Shown one piece after another: positions 29,950 to 37,661 of a DNA stretch of 64,000 nt. The notes under the pieces were generated by a model, which saw only the letters and a program-made list of their open reading frames with translations, was not told where the DNA came from and made no database searches. Source of the DNA: Streptomyces sp. CG 926 (GTDB taxonomy: Bacteria > Actinomycetota > Actinomycetes > Streptomycetales > Streptomycetaceae); assembly GCF_003148825.1 (NCBI RefSeq), contig NZ_QGGZ01000009.1:124001-188000 (forward strand). Direction: 5' to 3'. Positions within the stretch are counted from its first letter, which is position 1. The number at the start of each line of letters is the position of its first letter. The position numbers and the translations under genes are program-made.

Positions 29950-30360
29950 ATGCGTATGGAGACCCCTGCCTGTACCGAAGCCGCCGACACCGAACAACCG
30001 TTCGATGTCTTTGCGCGCGCCTGCCCGTCCCGGGAAACCCTCGAACACGTCACCGGCCGCTGGGGCAGCCTCACCGTGGGCGCCCTGCGCGAAGGCCCGT
30101 GCCGCTTCAACGAACTACGCCGCCGCGTGGACGGCGTGAGCGAGAAGATGCTCTCCCAGACCCTGCACGCGCTGGAACGCGACGGCATAGTCAACCGCGA
30201 GGCGCAGCCCACGAACCCGCCGCGCGTCGACTACGAACTGACCCCGCTCGGCGTCGAGGTCGCGGACCGCCTGCTCGCGCTCATCCACTGCCTGGAGGGG
30301 AACATGCCGGTGGTGCTGGGCGCCCGGGAGTCCTACGACACCACGCGCGGCGGTCGCTGA
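29950..30360 (+). CDS. HxlR-family transcriptional regulator
   Basis: A winged-helix regulator of 136 residues. The family sequence is clear: HVTGRWGSLTVGALREGPCR, FNELRRRVDGVSEKMLSQTL, LERDGIVNREAQPTNPPRVD and YELTPLGVEVADRL. A Cys near the N-terminus (METPACTE) and one in ARACPS could be redox sensors, as in HypR/QorR-type members; not proven. ATG at 29950, with a second ATG two codons later. Its 3' end overlaps mutM by 28 bases in convergent orientation. Confidence 0.9.
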   Translation: MRMETPACTEAADTEQPFDVFARACPSRETLEHVTGRWGSLTVGALREGPCRFNELRRRVDGVSEKMLSQTLHALERDGIVNREAQPTNPPRVDYELTPLGVEVADRLLALIHCLEGNMPVVLGARESYDTTRGGR

Positions 30361-31226
30361 CAGCGCGGGCAGAAGTAGCTCGACCGGTTCATCCACGGTC
30401 GGCGCCGTATCGGCGTACCGCAGCGTCGGCAGGGTTCGTCCTCGCGCCCGTAGGCGTCGAGCGAACGATCGAAGTAGCCCGACTCCCCGTTCACGTTGAC
30501 GTAGAGGCTGTCGAAGCTGGTGCCGCCGACCGCGAGGGCGGCGTTCATGACGTCCCGGGCATGGCCCAGGAGTTCCGCGCTCCGCAGACGTGTGAGGCCC
30601 GTGGTGGGGCGCTCGTAGTGCAGCTTGGCGCGCCACAGCGCCTCGTCGGCGTAGATGTTGCCCACCCCGCTGATCAGGGACTGGTCCAGCAGTGCCCGCT
30701 TGACGGTGGTCCGCTTGGCGCGCAGCGCGAGGTGGTAGGCGCCTTCGTCGAAGAGCGGGTCCAGCGGGTCGCGCGCGATGTGCGCGATCACGTCGGGCAG
30801 CCCGTCGGTGCTCTCGGCCGCGACCTCGTGCAGCGAGAGGCCGCCGAAGGTCCGCTGGTCCACGAAGCGCAGTTCCGTCCCGGCGGCGCCCGCGGCGGAG
30901 CCGCTGTCGGAATCGGTGAAGCGCACGCGGATCCGCAGGTGTTTCTCGTCGGGGGCGTCCTCGGGCTGCACCAGCAACTGCCCGCTCATCCCGAGGTGCC
31001 CGAGCACGGACAGGTCCCGGCCTGCCAGCGGCAGCCACAGGTACTTCCCGCGCCGCCGCGGGATCCCGAAGGTCTCCCCGCGCAGCCGCGCCGCGAAGTC
31101 GGCCCCGCCGCCCGGATGCCGTCGAACGGCCCGCGGATGCAGGATCTCGACGGCCTCGACGGTCCGCCCGGCCACCCAGCGCTCCAGCCCCCGCCGCACG
31201 ACTTCGACTTCGGGCAACTCGGGCAC
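30333..31226 (-). CDS. mutM: Formamidopyrimidine-DNA glycosylase
   Basis: Base-excision repair enzyme that removes 8-oxoguanine. The GTG at 31226 follows GGAGGTG and gives the required PELPEVEVV N-terminus, where Pro is the catalytic amine and Glu3 its partner. LISGVGNIYADEAL is the helix-two-turn-helix and the C-terminal zinc finger is CRRCGTPI...YFCPRCQR. It has 297 residues. It follows rnc after a strong terminator and overlaps the hxlR gene at its end. Confidence 0.95.
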   Translation of the reverse strand: MPELPEVEVVRRGLERWVAGRTVEAVEILHPRAVRRHPGGGADFAARLRGETFGIPRRRGKYLWLPLAGRDLSVLGHLGMSGQLLVQPEDAPDEKHLRIRVRFTDSDSGSAAGAAGTELRFVDQRTFGGLSLHEVAAESTDGLPDVIAHIARDPLDPLFDEGAYHLALRAKRTTVKRALLDQSLISGVGNIYADEALWRAKLHYERPTTGLTRLRSAELLGHARDVMNAALAVGGTSFDSLYVNVNGESGYFDRSLDAYGREDEPCRRCGTPIRRRPWMNRSSYFCPRCQRPPRVVS

Positions 31227-31290
31227 GGGGCACCTCCGGTGGGAGTGGAACTGACGCTCCCGGCGAGCGTACCGGCCGCCTGGAAACGGA

Positions 31291-31324
31291 ACCGCCCGCC
31301 CCTGCGAGGCAGGGGCGGGCGGGT
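31291..31324 (-). terminator. rnc terminator hairpin
   Basis: ACCGCCCGCCCCTGC, loop GAG, GCAGGGGCGGGCGGGT: a 15-bp stem with one bulge, 18 bases after the rnc stop on the minus strand and before mutM. Confidence 0.75.
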
Positions 31325-31341
31325 ACATCCCGAAGGAAGGG

Positions 31342-32184
31342 TCAGGCGTCCGACGCCGAGTCGGCGGGCGTCGGCACCCCGCCGTTCTCGGTCCCTGCCG
31401 AAGCCGGGACCTCGGCGGGAGCGGTGGTCGCGGCAGCTGCCGCGGTCCGCTCGTCCGCGGCGGCACGGATCCCGCGCCATGCGGACTCCGCAGCCTGCTG
31501 TTCCGCTTCCTTCTTGCTGCGGCCGGTGCCGGTGCCGTACGAGACACCACCGACGCGAGCGGCAGCGGTGAAGGTCTTCTCGTGGTCCGGACCGGTCTCG
31601 GAGACCAGGTACTCGGGCACGCCAAGGCCTTCGGCCGCCGTGAGTTCCTGGAGACTGGTCTTCCAGTCCAGGCCGGCCCCGAGGTTCGAGGACTTCTCGA
31701 TGAGCGGGTCGAAGAGCCGGTGAACCAGCTCCGAGGCCGCGTCGAGGCCCTGATCGAGGTAAACCGCGCCGATCACCGCTTCAAGGGTGTCGGCGAGGAT
31801 GGAGGCCTTGTCCCGGCCACCCGTGCCCTCTTCGCCCCGGCCGAGCCGGATGAAGGAGCCGAGTTCGAGGCCGCGCCCGACCTCCGCCAGTGCGCGCGAG
31901 TTGACCACCGCGGCCCGAAGCTTGGCCAGCTGGCCTTCGGGGAGATCCGGGTGGGTCGTGTACAGCGTGTCCGTGACCACCAGGCCCAGCACGGAGTCCC
32001 CGAGGAACTCCAGCCGTTCGTTGGTGGGCAGACCGCCGTTCTCGTACGCGTACGAGCGGTGGGTCAGTGCACGCACCAGAAGGGCGGACTCGAGTTGATA
32101 CCCGAGCCGCCCTTCCAGAAGCTTGTGGGACGAGGCCGCGTTGTTACTGTCTGCCTGCTTCTCAGCGTTGGACAGCTCAGACAT
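31342..32184 (-). CDS. rnc: Ribonuclease III
   Basis: Double-strand RNA endonuclease for rRNA and mRNA processing; the S. coelicolor orthologue is absB, whose loss stops antibiotic synthesis. 280 residues from ATG 32184: signature NERLEFLGDSVLGLVV, second active-site helix DTLEAVIGAVYLDQGLD, and a double-strand RNA-binding domain at about 180-250 (SLQELTAAEGLGVPEYLV). An Ala/Thr-rich tail follows. It is 19 bases after rpmF. Confidence 0.96.
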   Translation of the reverse strand: MSELSNAEKQADSNNAASSHKLLEGRLGYQLESALLVRALTHRSYAYENGGLPTNERLEFLGDSVLGLVVTDTLYTTHPDLPEGQLAKLRAAVVNSRALAEVGRGLELGSFIRLGRGEEGTGGRDKASILADTLEAVIGAVYLDQGLDAASELVHRLFDPLIEKSSNLGAGLDWKTSLQELTAAEGLGVPEYLVSETGPDHEKTFTAAARVGGVSYGTGTGRSKKEAEQQAAESAWRGIRAAADERTAAAAATTAPAEVPASAGTENGGVPTPADSASDA

Positions 32185-32203
32185 TGCGCCTCTCACCAGC
32201 CGC

Positions 32204-32377
32204 TCAGACCTCGAGGACCTGGCGCTTGTTGTAGGTGCCGCAGCTCGGGCACGCAATGTGCTGGAGCTTCGGCTCCTGGCAACGCTCGCACGAAACCAGG
32301 GTGGGGACCGCAGCCTTCCACTGCGACCGGCGGTGGCGCGTGTTGCTGCGCGACATCTTCCGCTTCGGAACAGCCAC
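32204..32377 (-). CDS. rpmF: 50S ribosomal protein L32
   Basis: 57 residues starting at a GTG (AVPKRKMSRSNTRHRRSQWK) and keeping the two Cys pairs CERC and CPSC, so this is the zinc-binding form. It starts two bases after the stop of the DUF177 gene, the usual yceD-rpmF pair. Confidence 0.96.
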   Translation of the reverse strand: MAVPKRKMSRSNTRHRRSQWKAAVPTLVSCERCQEPKLQHIACPSCGTYNKRQVLEV

Positions 32378-32379
32378 GG

Positions 32380-33048
32380 CTACTTCTCCTGCTTCTCGGC
32401 GGCGCCCTGAACTCCGTCAGAGGCAGTGCCGCTCATGTTGTCCTTCTCGTCGTCCTGATCGGTCACGACGAGTCCCTGCAATGCCGCCCAACGGATGTCG
32501 ACGGCGTCATGGTGGTGGTCCGGGTCGTCGTTCAGGCTGAGCCCGCAATCGGGGCACAGTCCGAGACAGTCCTCCCGGCACACCGGCTGCATGGGCAGTG
32601 CGAGCACCACCACATCCCGCAGCACGGGTTCGAGGTCGAACAAGCCGTCCTCGAGGAAGAGCGTGTCCTCGTCGTCCTCGGCGTCGTCGGCCGGTTCCGC
32701 CTTGGAGCGGCTCCGGTCGTCGGCGTCAGGGTACGAGAACATCTCCTGGAAGTCCGCCTTGAGCTCGCGCTCGACGGACTCCAGACACCTTACGCACTCC
32801 CCTACGGCCGACGCACGGGCGGTGCCTGTGACAAGCACCCCTTCCATGACCGACTCCAGGCGGAGGTTGAGCTTCACCGGGGCGCCTTCCGGCACTCCGA
32901 TGACGCCGGCGAGACCGAAGTCCGCCGGTGCCGCGATCTCACGGGACAGCCGCTGCATGGCACCAGGACGCCGGCCCAGCTCGTGCGTGTCGAACACGAG
33001 GGGGTTGTGGTGGTCGAGGCGGGTATTCAGGGCCGTTCCTGCTTTCAC
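32380..33048 (-). CDS. DUF177 / YceD family protein
   Basis: 222 residues of the YceD family, which is needed for 23S rRNA accumulation or large-subunit assembly where studied and is paired with rpmF. Conserved Cys pairs are visible (CVRCLESVE; CREDCLGLCPDCG). The ATG at 33048 lacks a good ribosome binding site. GCAGGA lies six bases before a CTG at 33030 where the conserved sequence (LNTRLDHHNPLVFDTHELGR) begins, so a rare CTG start is possible. The C-terminal tail is polar. Confidence 0.88.
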   Translation of the reverse strand: MKAGTALNTRLDHHNPLVFDTHELGRRPGAMQRLSREIAAPADFGLAGVIGVPEGAPVKLNLRLESVMEGVLVTGTARASAVGECVRCLESVERELKADFQEMFSYPDADDRSRSKAEPADDAEDDEDTLFLEDGLFDLEPVLRDVVVLALPMQPVCREDCLGLCPDCGLSLNDDPDHHHDAVDIRWAALQGLVVTDQDDEKDNMSGTASDGVQGAAEKQEK

Positions 33049-33159
33049 AGATCGCTGAAGATCAAAGATTCCGCCGCACTAGGGCAGCATGGATCGCGGT
33101 GCATACGCGCGACCGAACAGCCAGGATACCCGCAGCGGGGCCCAGCGCCCAATCCGGTG

Positions 33160-34206
33160 TCAGCGCCCCTGTTCGTACTGGCGCAGCTGGTCCAGGTTGA
33201 TCATGCTCGTGTCGAAGAGGCTGGTCTCGTCGAGCGACGGCTGTGGGTCCTGCGGCTGCTGCGGCTGCTGGTAGGCGGCATAGGGGTCGGGCTGCTGCTG
33301 GTAGGCCCCGTACGGGTCCTGCTGCTGCTGGTAGCCGCCGTACGGGTCCTGGTAGGCGTACACGTCCTGCTGCTGCGCGGCGGGCTGCGCGGGCTGCTGG
33401 TAGGCGTACGTGTCGTACGCGGGCTCCGCCTGCGCCGGGATCGGCGCCTGGCCGTGCGGCGGCTCCGGCTCGGCCAGGCCCGCCAGGAAGTCCGAGTCGC
33501 TCGCCGAGCGGGACTGCTGTCCGCCGGCCGCGTCCTGGGCGGCCATGTGGACACCCAGGTCGTCCGTCGGGACCCGGCCCAGGAGCTTCTGGCGACCGCG
33601 GCCCACGGCCTCCAGGGTCTTGGAGAGCACCGCCTCGAAGGTCGCCAGCTTGGTGTCCACGTAGGCGTCCGCCTGCTGCCGCTGCGTCTCGGGGTCGTGG
33701 CTGCGCTCGGGGGCGTCCATGTCGGGGTAGCCGTGCTCGTCCAGACCCGGTCCGCGGCCCAGGAGCTTCTCCCGCCCCCGGTCCACCGAACCGATGGTCT
33801 TGCTCAGCACGACCTCGAAGTTCGCGAGCTTGCTGTCGACGTAGTCGTCGGCCTCGGCCCGGATCTCCTCCGCCTCGCGACGGGCCTCCTCCAGGATCCG
33901 GTCCGCCTCGGCCTGGGAGCGCCGCGCGATCTCGGTGTCGGAGATCAGCGAACCGCGCTGGTTGTGGGCCGCGTCGATGATCCGCTCCGCCTCGCGGCGG
34001 GCCTCCTCGACCACCTGCTCCCGGCCGCCGATGAGCTCCTGAGCCTGCGCGAGCGAGCCGGGCAGCGCCTGGCGCACCTCTTCGAGCTGCTCCAGCAGCT
34101 CGGCGCGGTTGATCACGCAGGAGGCCGACATGGGCATGGATCGGGCGCCGCCGACGGCCGCGACGATCTCGTCGAGCTTCTTCTGCACGTCCATGGGGGC
34201 TCGCAC
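33160..34206 (-). CDS. DivIVA-like coiled-coil protein with internal repeat
   Basis: 348 residues (GTG 34206 after a GAGG site, or ATG 34194). Residues 30-120 are a heptad-rich coiled coil (VVEEARREAERIIDAAHNQ; EADRILEEARREAEEIRAEA) like DivIVA or the b subunit of ATP synthase. A unit of about 32 residues occurs twice exactly 60 residues apart: DYVDSKLANFEVVLSKT (from 121) and AYVDTKLATFEAVLSKT (from 181), each ending G-R-(E/Q)-K-L-L-G-R. Residues 240-320 are Tyr/Gln/Pro-rich. Orthologues are often called cell division initiation proteins; a polarity or tip-growth role is inferred. Confidence 0.85.
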   Translation of the reverse strand: MRAPMDVQKKLDEIVAAVGGARSMPMSASCVINRAELLEQLEEVRQALPGSLAQAQELIGGREQVVEEARREAERIIDAAHNQRGSLISDTEIARRSQAEADRILEEARREAEEIRAEADDYVDSKLANFEVVLSKTIGSVDRGREKLLGRGPGLDEHGYPDMDAPERSHDPETQRQQADAYVDTKLATFEAVLSKTLEAVGRGRQKLLGRVPTDDLGVHMAAQDAAGGQQSRSASDSDFLAGLAEPEPPHGQAPIPAQAEPAYDTYAYQQPAQPAAQQQDVYAYQDPYGGYQQQQDPYGAYQQQPDPYAAYQQPQQPQDPQPSLDETSLFDTSMINLDQLRQYEQGR

Positions 34207-34296
34207 TCTCTCGGCCTCAGGCGGTTCCTGAGACGACGGGACGACTGTAAGGCCACGGGGTGCGCCCCCGACACCGCCTGACGCCCTGTCGGTCGG

Positions 34297-34776
34297 TCAG
34301 CGGTTGCGCAGCCGCTCCAGGAGCGCGGCGTGGACGTGCGCCGGCAGCAGGTGGGCGACGTCACCGCCCCAGGCCGCGACCTCCTTGACCAGCGAGGAGG
34401 ACAGGAAGCTGTAGGTGGGGATGGTCGGGACGAACAGCGTCTCGACGCCCGACATGCCCATGTTCATCTGGGCCATCTGGAGTTCGTAGTCGAAGTCGCT
34501 GACCGCGCGCAGGCCCTTGACGATGGCCGGGATGTCCCGCTCCTTGCAGAAGTCGACGAGCAGCCCGCGGAAGGCCTCGACCTGGATGTTGCCGTAGTCG
34601 GCCGTCGCCTCGCGGATCAGCTCCATCCGCTCCTCGACGGTGAACAGACCCTGCTTCGACTCGTTGATCCCCACGGCGACGTACACGACGTCGTACAACC
34701 GGGAGGCACGTCCGATGATGTCGAGGTGTCCGTTGTGGATGGGGTCGAAGGACCCCGGACAGACGGCGCGGCGCAA
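34297..34776 (-). CDS. coaD: Phosphopantetheine adenylyltransferase
   Basis: Fourth step of coenzyme A synthesis. The nucleotidyltransferase motif CPGSFDPIHNGHLDI and the second motif PTYSFLSSSLVKEVA are intact. The TTG at 34776 gives RRAVCPGSF at once and 159 residues, the family length, with AGGGAG five bases upstream. A start at ATG 34794, overlapping the rsmD stop as ATGA, would add six residues and cannot be excluded. Confidence 0.93.
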   Translation of the reverse strand: MRRAVCPGSFDPIHNGHLDIIGRASRLYDVVYVAVGINESKQGLFTVEERMELIREATADYGNIQVEAFRGLLVDFCKERDIPAIVKGLRAVSDFDYELQMAQMNMGMSGVETLFVPTIPTYSFLSSSLVKEVAAWGGDVAHLLPAHVHAALLERLRNR

Positions 34777-34790
34777 CTGAACTCCCTCGT

Positions 34791-35369
34791 TCATGAGTCT
34801 TCGCCGGCGAGAGCGGCGCGGCCGTACCACAGGGTGCCCTCGCCGTACTTGCGGGACCGGAGCGGCACGAAGCCCTCGGGCCACGGGAAGGCACCGCTCC
34901 TGGTGCTGCGTTCCACGGTGACGAGCGCATCGCCGGTGATCCAGCCATTGGACCGGAGTGTGAGGAGGATCTCCCGCAGGTCCGCGCTGTCCACGACGTA
35001 CGGCGGGTCGAGGAAGACGATGTCGTACGGGTCCCCGGCGGCCTTGGCCGCGACGATCTGCTCGGCCTTGCCGGCGCGGAACTCGGCGCCGGGCAGGCCC
35101 AGCGTCCGGATGTTGTCCCGGATCGCCTTGGCGGCCTTGGCGTCGGCCTCGACGAGCAGGGTGTGGGCCGCGCCCCGGGAGAGCGATTCGAGGCCGACGG
35201 CGCCGGAGCCGCCGTACAGGTCGAGCACCCGGGCCCCTTCGACGCCGTGCAGCGACTCCCAGGTGGAGAAGAGGCCTTCGCGCATCCGGTCCGAGGTGGG
35301 CCGGGTGCCGGTGCCGGGGGGCACGGCCAGCCGTCGCCCGCGGGCACTGCCGGCGATCACGCGGGTCAT
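34791..35369 (-). CDS. rsmD: 16S rRNA (guanine(966)-N2)-methyltransferase RsmD
   Basis: 192 residues: N-terminus MTRVIAGSARGRRLAVPPG, SAM motif VLDLYGGSGAVGLESLSRG and catalytic motif DIVFLDPPYVVDS. It methylates G966 of 16S rRNA. ATG 35369 with AAGGA upstream. Coupled to coaD, the pairing found in most bacteria. Confidence 0.94.
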   Translation of the reverse strand: MTRVIAGSARGRRLAVPPGTGTRPTSDRMREGLFSTWESLHGVEGARVLDLYGGSGAVGLESLSRGAAHTLLVEADAKAAKAIRDNIRTLGLPGAEFRAGKAEQIVAAKAAGDPYDIVFLDPPYVVDSADLREILLTLRSNGWITGDALVTVERSTRSGAFPWPEGFVPLRSRKYGEGTLWYGRAALAGEDS

Positions 35370-35443
35370 CTGGGGTCCTTCGGTACGACGGTGGGTGGAG
35401 TGCCCCGGCGATGCCGCGGCACTCCAACGATAGGTCGTACCGC

Positions 35444-37645
35444 TCAGCCCTTCTCCAGGTACTGCTCGCGCTCGGTGTCGAGCAGCGCGTCCAGCGCGGT
35501 GCGCAGGCCCGGCAGGCCCTCCAGCGCGGGATCCTCGGCGACGACGCGGGTGGCCTCCTCCCGTGCCTGGGCGATGATCTCCTCGTCCTCGATGACCGCG
35601 AGCATGCGCAGCGAGGAGCGGACTCCGGACTGGGCCTGGCCGAGTACGTCGCCCTCCCGGCGCTGTTCCAGGTCGATCCGGGAGAGTTCGAAGCCGTCCA
35701 GGGTGGCGGCGACGGCGGCCAGCCGGGCCCGGGCCGGGCCGGCCTCGTGCATCTCGCTGACCAGCAGGCACAGGCCGGGGGCGGAGCCACGGCCGACGCG
35801 GCCGCGCAGCTGGTGGAGTTGGGAGACGCCGAACCGGTCCGCGTCCATGATCACCATGACGGTGGAGTTGGGGACGTTCACGCCGACCTCGATGACGGTC
35901 GTGGCGACCAGCACCTTGACCTCGCCGGCGGCGAACCGGCGCATGACGTCGTCCTTGTCGGAGGGGTCCATCCGGCCGTGCAGGACCTCCACCGAGAGCC
36001 CGGCGAGCGGACCGCGCGTGAGCTGCTCGGCGATCTCCACGACCGCGAGCGGCGGCCGCTTGTCCCCGCCCTCCTCGGCCGCCTTCTTCTTGGGATCGTC
36101 CTCCCCGTCGCCGATGCGGGGGCAGACCACATACGCCTGGTGCCCCTTCTCGACCTCCTCGCGGACCCGTTCCCAGGCCCGGGCGAGGAAGTGCGGCTTG
36201 TCCTTCGAGGGCACCACGTGCGTGGCGATCGGGGAGCGTCCGGCCGGGAGCTGGTCGAGGACGGAGGTCTCCAGGTCGCCGAAGACGGTCATGGCGACCG
36301 TGCGTGGGATCGGGGTCGCCGTCATGACCAGCAGGTGCGGGGGCTGCTTCCCCTTGGAGCGCAGCGCGTCGCGCTGCTCGACGCCGAAGCGGTGCTGTTC
36401 GTCCACGACCACCAGGCCGAGGTCGTGGAACTGCACCTTGTCCTCGATCAGCGCGTGCGTGCCGATCACGATCCCGGCCTCACCGGTGACCAGGTCGAGC
36501 AGGGCCTGCCGGCGCGCGGGCATCCCCATGGAGCCGGTGAGCAGGACGACCTTGGTGCCCTGGTCGGAGCCGCCGAGCATGCCCCCCTCGGCCAGTTCGC
36601 CCATCATCTCGGTGATGGAGCGGTGGTGCTGCTGGGCGAGCACCTCGGTGGGCGCGAGCATGGCCGCCTGGCCGCCGCTGTCGACGACGGCCAGCATGGC
36701 CCGCAGCGCAACCATCGTCTTCCCGCTTCCGACCTCGCCCTGCAGGAGACGGTGCATGGGGTGTTCGGTGGCCAGGTCGTCGAAAATCTCCTTGGAGACG
36801 GTCTGCTGGCCCTGGGTGAGGGTGAAGGGCAGTTTCGCGTCGAAGGAGTCGAGCAGGCCGCCGGGGACCGGGCGGCGCGGGACCGCCGGGAGCTGGGAGT
36901 CGGCGTGCCGGCGGCGGGCCAGGGCGACCTGGAGGACGAAGGCCTCGTCCCACTTCAGACGCCCGCGGGCGTCCTCGATGTCGGCCTTGGTGCCCGGCCG
37001 GTGGATCTTGAGCAGTGCCTCGGTGAGCGGGACCAGCCCGCGGCCCTCGCGCAGGGCGGGCGGCAGCGGGTCCACGGCCTCCTGGGCGCTGGGCAGCACC
37101 GCGTCCACGCACTTGGCGATCTTCCAGGACTCCAGCTTGGCGCAGGCCGGGTAGATCGGGATGAGCTGATGGGCGAAGGCGGTCGCGGCGTCGTGGTCGG
37201 AGGCGTCCTGGCCGAGCGGCTCGTAGGCGGGGTGGGAGAGCTGGAGCTTGCGGTTGAACATGCCGACCTTGCCCGCGAACATCGCGCGCGTCCCCGGCAG
37301 CAGGTCCTTGTGCGGCTTGTGGACTCCGGCGCCGAAGAAGACCAGCTGGAGGCGGCCGTTGCCGTCGGTGATGGTCACCTCCAGGCGCTTGCCGCGGCCG
37401 CCGTTGAAGGTGAGGATCCGGGCGTCGGCGACCTGCGCGACGACGGTCACGTGCTCGTCGATCTGGTCGGCGAGCTCGGCGAGCGAGGTCAGCTCGCCGC
37501 GCTCGGCGTACCGCCGCGGGTAGTGGTGCAGCAGGTCCAGGGCCGTGTGCAGGCCGAGCTGCTCGGCCAGCACCTTGGCGGTGGCGGGTCCGAGCGTCTT
37601 CTTGAGGTCTTCGTCGAGCGCGGGCACGTGTTCATTGCACACCAT
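35444..37645 (-). CDS. recG: ATP-dependent DNA helicase RecG
   Basis: Branch-migrating helicase that rescues stalled replication forks. 733 residues: wedge OB domain in the first 250 or so residues (HYPRRYAERGELTSL), helicase motif I GEVGSGKTMVALRAM, motif II DEQHRFGVEQR, motif III VMTATPIPRTVAM, motif V VIEVGVNVPNSTVMVI and motif VI QLRGRVGRG. A GTG six codons after the ATG could also be the start; neither has a clear ribosome binding site. Follows the DAK gene by 16 bases. Confidence 0.95.
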   Translation of the reverse strand: MVCNEHVPALDEDLKKTLGPATAKVLAEQLGLHTALDLLHHYPRRYAERGELTSLAELADQIDEHVTVVAQVADARILTFNGGRGKRLEVTITDGNGRLQLVFFGAGVHKPHKDLLPGTRAMFAGKVGMFNRKLQLSHPAYEPLGQDASDHDAATAFAHQLIPIYPACAKLESWKIAKCVDAVLPSAQEAVDPLPPALREGRGLVPLTEALLKIHRPGTKADIEDARGRLKWDEAFVLQVALARRRHADSQLPAVPRRPVPGGLLDSFDAKLPFTLTQGQQTVSKEIFDDLATEHPMHRLLQGEVGSGKTMVALRAMLAVVDSGGQAAMLAPTEVLAQQHHRSITEMMGELAEGGMLGGSDQGTKVVLLTGSMGMPARRQALLDLVTGEAGIVIGTHALIEDKVQFHDLGLVVVDEQHRFGVEQRDALRSKGKQPPHLLVMTATPIPRTVAMTVFGDLETSVLDQLPAGRSPIATHVVPSKDKPHFLARAWERVREEVEKGHQAYVVCPRIGDGEDDPKKKAAEEGGDKRPPLAVVEIAEQLTRGPLAGLSVEVLHGRMDPSDKDDVMRRFAAGEVKVLVATTVIEVGVNVPNSTVMVIMDADRFGVSQLHQLRGRVGRGSAPGLCLLVSEMHEAGPARARLAAVAATLDGFELSRIDLEQRREGDVLGQAQSGVRSSLRMLAVIEDEEIIAQAREEATRVVAEDPALEGLPGLRTALDALLDTEREQYLEKG

Positions 37646-37661
37646 GGCGCTGACAAGCCCG

